64,000 bases of DNA from Chryseobacterium aquifrigidense (GTDB taxonomy: Bacteria > Bacteroidota > Bacteroidia > Flavobacteriales > Weeksellaceae): NCBI RefSeq assembly GCF_006716485.1, contig NZ_VFPD01000001.1:2524008-2588007 (forward strand). The letters run 5' to 3'. The first letter of the stretch is position 1. Each line of letters starts with the position of its first letter. Below the pieces are notes generated by a model. That model searched no databases. It saw only the letters and a program-made list of their open reading frames with translations, and was not told the origin of the DNA. This document shows positions 62,127 through 64,000 of this stretch, piece by piece. Made by a program: the position numbers and the translations under genes.

Positions 62127-62322
62127 TTTTTATTCATTATGGTTCATGTTCAAATCTGAAATGGAAAAGTCCATTTTTAGTGCTTGAACTGTTGAGTATA
62201 GTGCTTAGATGTTTTTCAGCACTTTATTCGAATAAACAGTCGTTCTGTAAGGTTAAAGAAAGCAGAACAGTGTTCCTTGAATGGGTCTACTATTCTGCCT
62301 GATATTTAAATTCTGAATAAGC

Positions 62323-62727
62323 TTAAGAAGGCCATGCTCCGAAATAAGAAGAATTCCCCAGATCTATCTGTTCTGCACTTACCACAAAACTGATATACAT
62401 ACTGTTGTCATCTACAGCATCGAAATCTACCTCATGCTGGATTACATACCCGTTGTTCCACTTCAATGTTGTTAATGTTCCTTCTTCGTGAGATTTGTTG
62501 AAAGTGATCTCTCCTACTGTAGGCTTATATTTTCCGTTCAGTAAACTTTCCAGGATGTCTGATTTATCAGTAGCTTCCACTGTGATTTTGATAAGAGCAT
62601 TGGAAGGATCGGATGCTACACGTCCTGAAACGTCTGTAGATCTTGATACGCTGTAATTAAGCTTTAACAGCTTTTGTCCTTCACCGTTGTTGAATTTTAA
62701 AATTCCTCTTGAATTTCTTTCTGCCAT
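62323..62727 (-). CDS. tssD: Type VI secretion system tube protein TssD (Hcp)
   Basis: This 134-residue protein begins MAERNSRGILKFNNGEGQKL. It contains LKLNYSVSRSTDVSGRVASD, FNKSHEEGTLTTLKWNNGYV and HEVDFDAVDDNSMYISFVVS. This is the Bacteroidota T6SS-iii Hcp/TssD family; hexameric rings of it form the secretion tube and carry effectors. No other T6SS gene is nearby, so it is an orphan copy, as is common for tssD in these genomes. It lies alone between two identical tRNA-Phe genes, on the opposite strand. Confidence 0.88.
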   Translation of the reverse strand: MAERNSRGILKFNNGEGQKLLKLNYSVSRSTDVSGRVASDPSNALIKITVEATDKSDILESLLNGKYKPTVGEITFNKSHEEGTLTTLKWNNGYVIQHEVDFDAVDDNSMYISFVVSAEQIDLGNSSYFGAWPS

Positions 62728-62779
62728 GATTGTAAATTTTAATGGTTAATATATTGTGATTGTTCGTTTTCTATATCAC

Positions 62780-62787
62780 CAAATATA
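62780..62787 (-). promoter_or_regulatory. -7 element of tssD
   Basis: On the minus strand TATATTTG matches TAnnTTTG. A TTTG lies 17 bases upstream, slightly closer than usual. The predicted leader is about 45 bases. Confidence 0.45.
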
Positions 62788-63195
62788 GATGTATTTGTAA
62801 AAAGCAAATAGAGTTTATTATTAAATTTAAAAAAATGTCGTAATAGTACGACTAACACTTGTTAGGCTTATTATCTGTTATAAATCAAGTGTTTGCTACT
62901 ATTTACAACTGAAATCGGAGTATTTTTATTGTCTGTTTAACATGATGTAAAGAAGCAACAATAGGTTCTCAAAATAGCCCTATAGAAAAAATCATCTGGC
63001 TCATCCTCTGTAAGCACAATAGTTTCTAAGGAAAATTTTAAAAATCAGCACTGAAAATCTTTTAATAAGGTTCTAGAAAAATTATATTCTAAAAAACAGA
63101 AAAAAATAAAACACACCAAAACACTGATGAACAATGCATTGAAGATATGACCCAGCTGTACCGGCACATTTATTCAAAAAAATTAACTGAAAAAC

Positions 63196-63226
63196 TTGCG
63201 CGGTATTATAAAATGTTATACTTTTG
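63196..63226 (+). promoter_or_regulatory. Promoter of second tRNA-Phe
   Basis: TTG at 63196-63198, 20 bases, TACTTTTG at 63219-63226. From the -7 box on, the sequence is nearly identical to the first copy (GCATCACTTTAAAACAACGA). Confidence 0.75.
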
Positions 63227-63267
63227 CATCACTTTAAAACAACGAAGTAATAAACAAAAACATAAAT

Positions 63268-63340
63268 GGTTTCTTAGCTCAGTTGGTAGAGCAATGGATT
63301 GAAAATCCATGTGTCCCTGGTTCGATTCCTGGAGAAACCA
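63268..63340 (+). tRNA. tRNA-Phe (GAA), copy 2
   Basis: Identical in all 73 bases to the copy at 62018-62090, with anticodon GAA. The duplicated unit extends through promoter and terminator, about 158 bases in all, with one indel and a few changes outside the tRNA. Confidence 0.97.
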
Positions 63341-63344
63341 CTTT

Positions 63345-63376
63345 AAAACCTCTAATTTATTTTAGAGGTTTTTTTG
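63345..63376 (+). terminator. Intrinsic terminator of second tRNA-Phe
   Basis: AAAACCTCTAA pairs with TTAGAGGTTTT, then a T-run, one base different in the loop from copy 1. Confidence 0.85.
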
Positions 63377-63645
63377 TGCTTATATGTTTTGGGATAATGC
63401 AAGTCAGGGGAAAAAATTATACAATCTCTTAATCCACCGAATGTGCATAGCCTACTTTTAAAACATATAGTTTTTCAAGCTTTCTCTACTGCCCCCGAGA
63501 CAAGCCTCGGGGGAGCTCTTTAGATCAAACTACTTCAACAATATCATTCTTAGCTTATTGCTGCTTTGAAGTTACGGCTGCAATACCGCCTTTCAATGGC
63601 TTCAGTTCTTCATCGCTTACCCAATATTCACTTAAGACATTATTT
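63377..63645. other. Gap after nagB with GC hairpin and a coding-like remnant
   Basis: The 305-bp gene gap 63341-63645 holds, after the tRNA terminator, the perfect stem CCCCCGAG-ACAAGC-CTCGGGGG near 63494-63515. On the minus strand from about 63630 to 63556 a frame without a start reads VLSEYWVSDEELKPLKGG and then IAAVTSKQQ-stop, which looks like the tail of a lost gene. Confidence 0.4.
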
Positions 63646-64000
63646 TTAGAATTTCCACCTTACAAAAGCTTCCATGGCAGCGTAAGTAGCAAGTCCCATT
63701 TTATGATAAGTTTCTGCTGTTTCTCTGTTTCTTTCTTCTGCTCTCTGCCAGAATTCTCTCATGTCCGTCCCCTGGAATATGACTCCATCTTTTTGAGACT
63801 GATGCTTGAAAATCCCATAGCGTTTCTCCAAAATCTGGTCCGGGCTTAGTGGTACTGCCATTTCTATTTCTTCTATAGACCACTCTTTCCATGCTCCTCT
63901 GTATAGCCATAACCAGCAATCTTTCATGTATTCCTCCGATTTCAGATTTTTAACGGATTCAAAAACGGCATCTAAACACACCTTGTGGGTTCCATGAGGA
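63646..64000 (-). CDS. nagB: Glucosamine-6-phosphate deaminase, long form, C-terminal end
   Basis: The frame is open to the window edge, reading PHGTHKVCLDAVFESVKNLK, then KDCWLWLYRGAWKEWSIEEI, VPLSPDQILEKRYGIFKHQS and AAMEAFVRWKF at the stop. These blocks are the C-terminal, LmbE-like half of the long (about 640-residue) Bacteroidota NagB. It converts glucosamine 6-phosphate to fructose 6-phosphate and ammonia. A GTG at 63981 is internal, not the start, because the family sequence continues upstream of it. Only about 118 residues are visible. Confidence 0.85.
   Translation of the reverse strand, partial: PHGTHKVCLDAVFESVKNLKSEEYMKDCWLWLYRGAWKEWSIEEIEMAVPLSPDQILEKRYGIFKHQSQKDGVIFQGTDMREFWQRAEERNRETAETYHKMGLATYAAMEAFVRWKF

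Larger units (their letters stand above)
62728..63267. other. 540-bp gene-free gap upstream of tssD
   Basis: It holds the tssD promoter, two adjacent small palindromes (GTCGTA-ATAG-TACGAC at 62837-62852 and CTAACACTTGTTAG at 62852-62865), and then AT-rich sequence without open frames, up to the second tRNA promoter. Confidence 0.6.

Noticed and set aside
62033..62302. Plus-strand 89-codon open frame
   Set aside because: It begins inside the tRNA-Phe gene and runs through its terminator; an artefact.
62018..63340. Integrative element inserted at a tRNA with att sites
   Set aside because: The repeat spans promoter, whole tRNA and terminator instead of a tRNA 3' end, and no integrase or other mobile gene lies between.

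Overview
The window is about 37% GC by eye. It reads as a chromosomal segment of a Chryseobacterium or a close Weeksellaceae relative (Bacteroidota, Flavobacteriia). The evidence is: promoters of the Bacteroidota type (TTG, about 20 bp, TAnnTTTG); secreted proteins with type IX secretion (T9SS) C-terminal sorting domains; a complete flavobacterial moxR-bat operon; a long-form NagB; an iii-type Hcp (TssD); and double-glycine 'bacteriocin-like' leaders of the kind common in Chryseobacterium. Most of the window is core genome. No insertion sequence, prophage, CRISPR array or rRNA was seen.

Layout. 1-2.05 kb: end-truncated acyl-CoA ligase overlapping an SDR reductase. 2.2-4.9 kb: a microviridin-type graspetide (RiPP) cluster with two precursors and two ATP-grasp ligases. 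5-8 kb: alpha/beta hydrolase, pdxJ, MscS channel. 8-13 kb: lipoproteins, DUF456, ung, acyltransferase, GNAT. 13.3-20 kb: mutS2, T9SS cell-surface protein, an orphan-looking cobalamin riboswitch in front of an acyl-CoA thioesterase, HD hydrolase, a frameshifted gene, and interspersed and tandem repeats. 20.2-25 kb: padR-pspC, acyltransferase, menaquinone genes (MenI-like, isochorismate synthase), then a repeat-filled gap. 25.4-34.2 kb: marC and the moxR-GNAT-DUF58-batABCD operon. 34.4-37.4 kb: two secreted proteins, one a divergent PNGase F. 37.6-47 kb: DinB, rlmB, serine hydrolase, DUF6263, DUF4834, YfhO, glycosyltransferase, lipoprotein, YpdA-like reductase. 47-52.6 kb: MFS, AraC, oleate hydratase, hydroxyacyl-CoA dehydrogenase. 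52.8-58.5 kb: glnS, DUF900 hydrolase, a possible sigma-54 promoter with small peptide genes, menC, fbp. 58.7-64 kb: aspartate kinase, OlsF-like acyltransferase, two identical tRNA-Phe units bracketing a tssD gene, and the end of nagB.

The most interesting element is the graspetide cluster. Both precursors share one leader, and each carries a canonical TxKYPSD core. The linker before the core is built of degenerate octapeptides (D-x-I/V-T-...) whose threonines are in register with the core threonine in one precursor. This suggests a multicore product. An intrinsic-terminator-like hairpin between precursors and ligases would set their dosage. Secondary points are: a near-consensus sigma-54 promoter in front of a 25-residue cationic peptide and a six-cysteine double-glycine peptide; a 13-bp direct repeat spaced exactly 21 bp between araC and oleate hydratase; and the cobalamin riboswitch without a cobalamin gene.

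All functional calls come from reading motifs by eye. No database search was possible.
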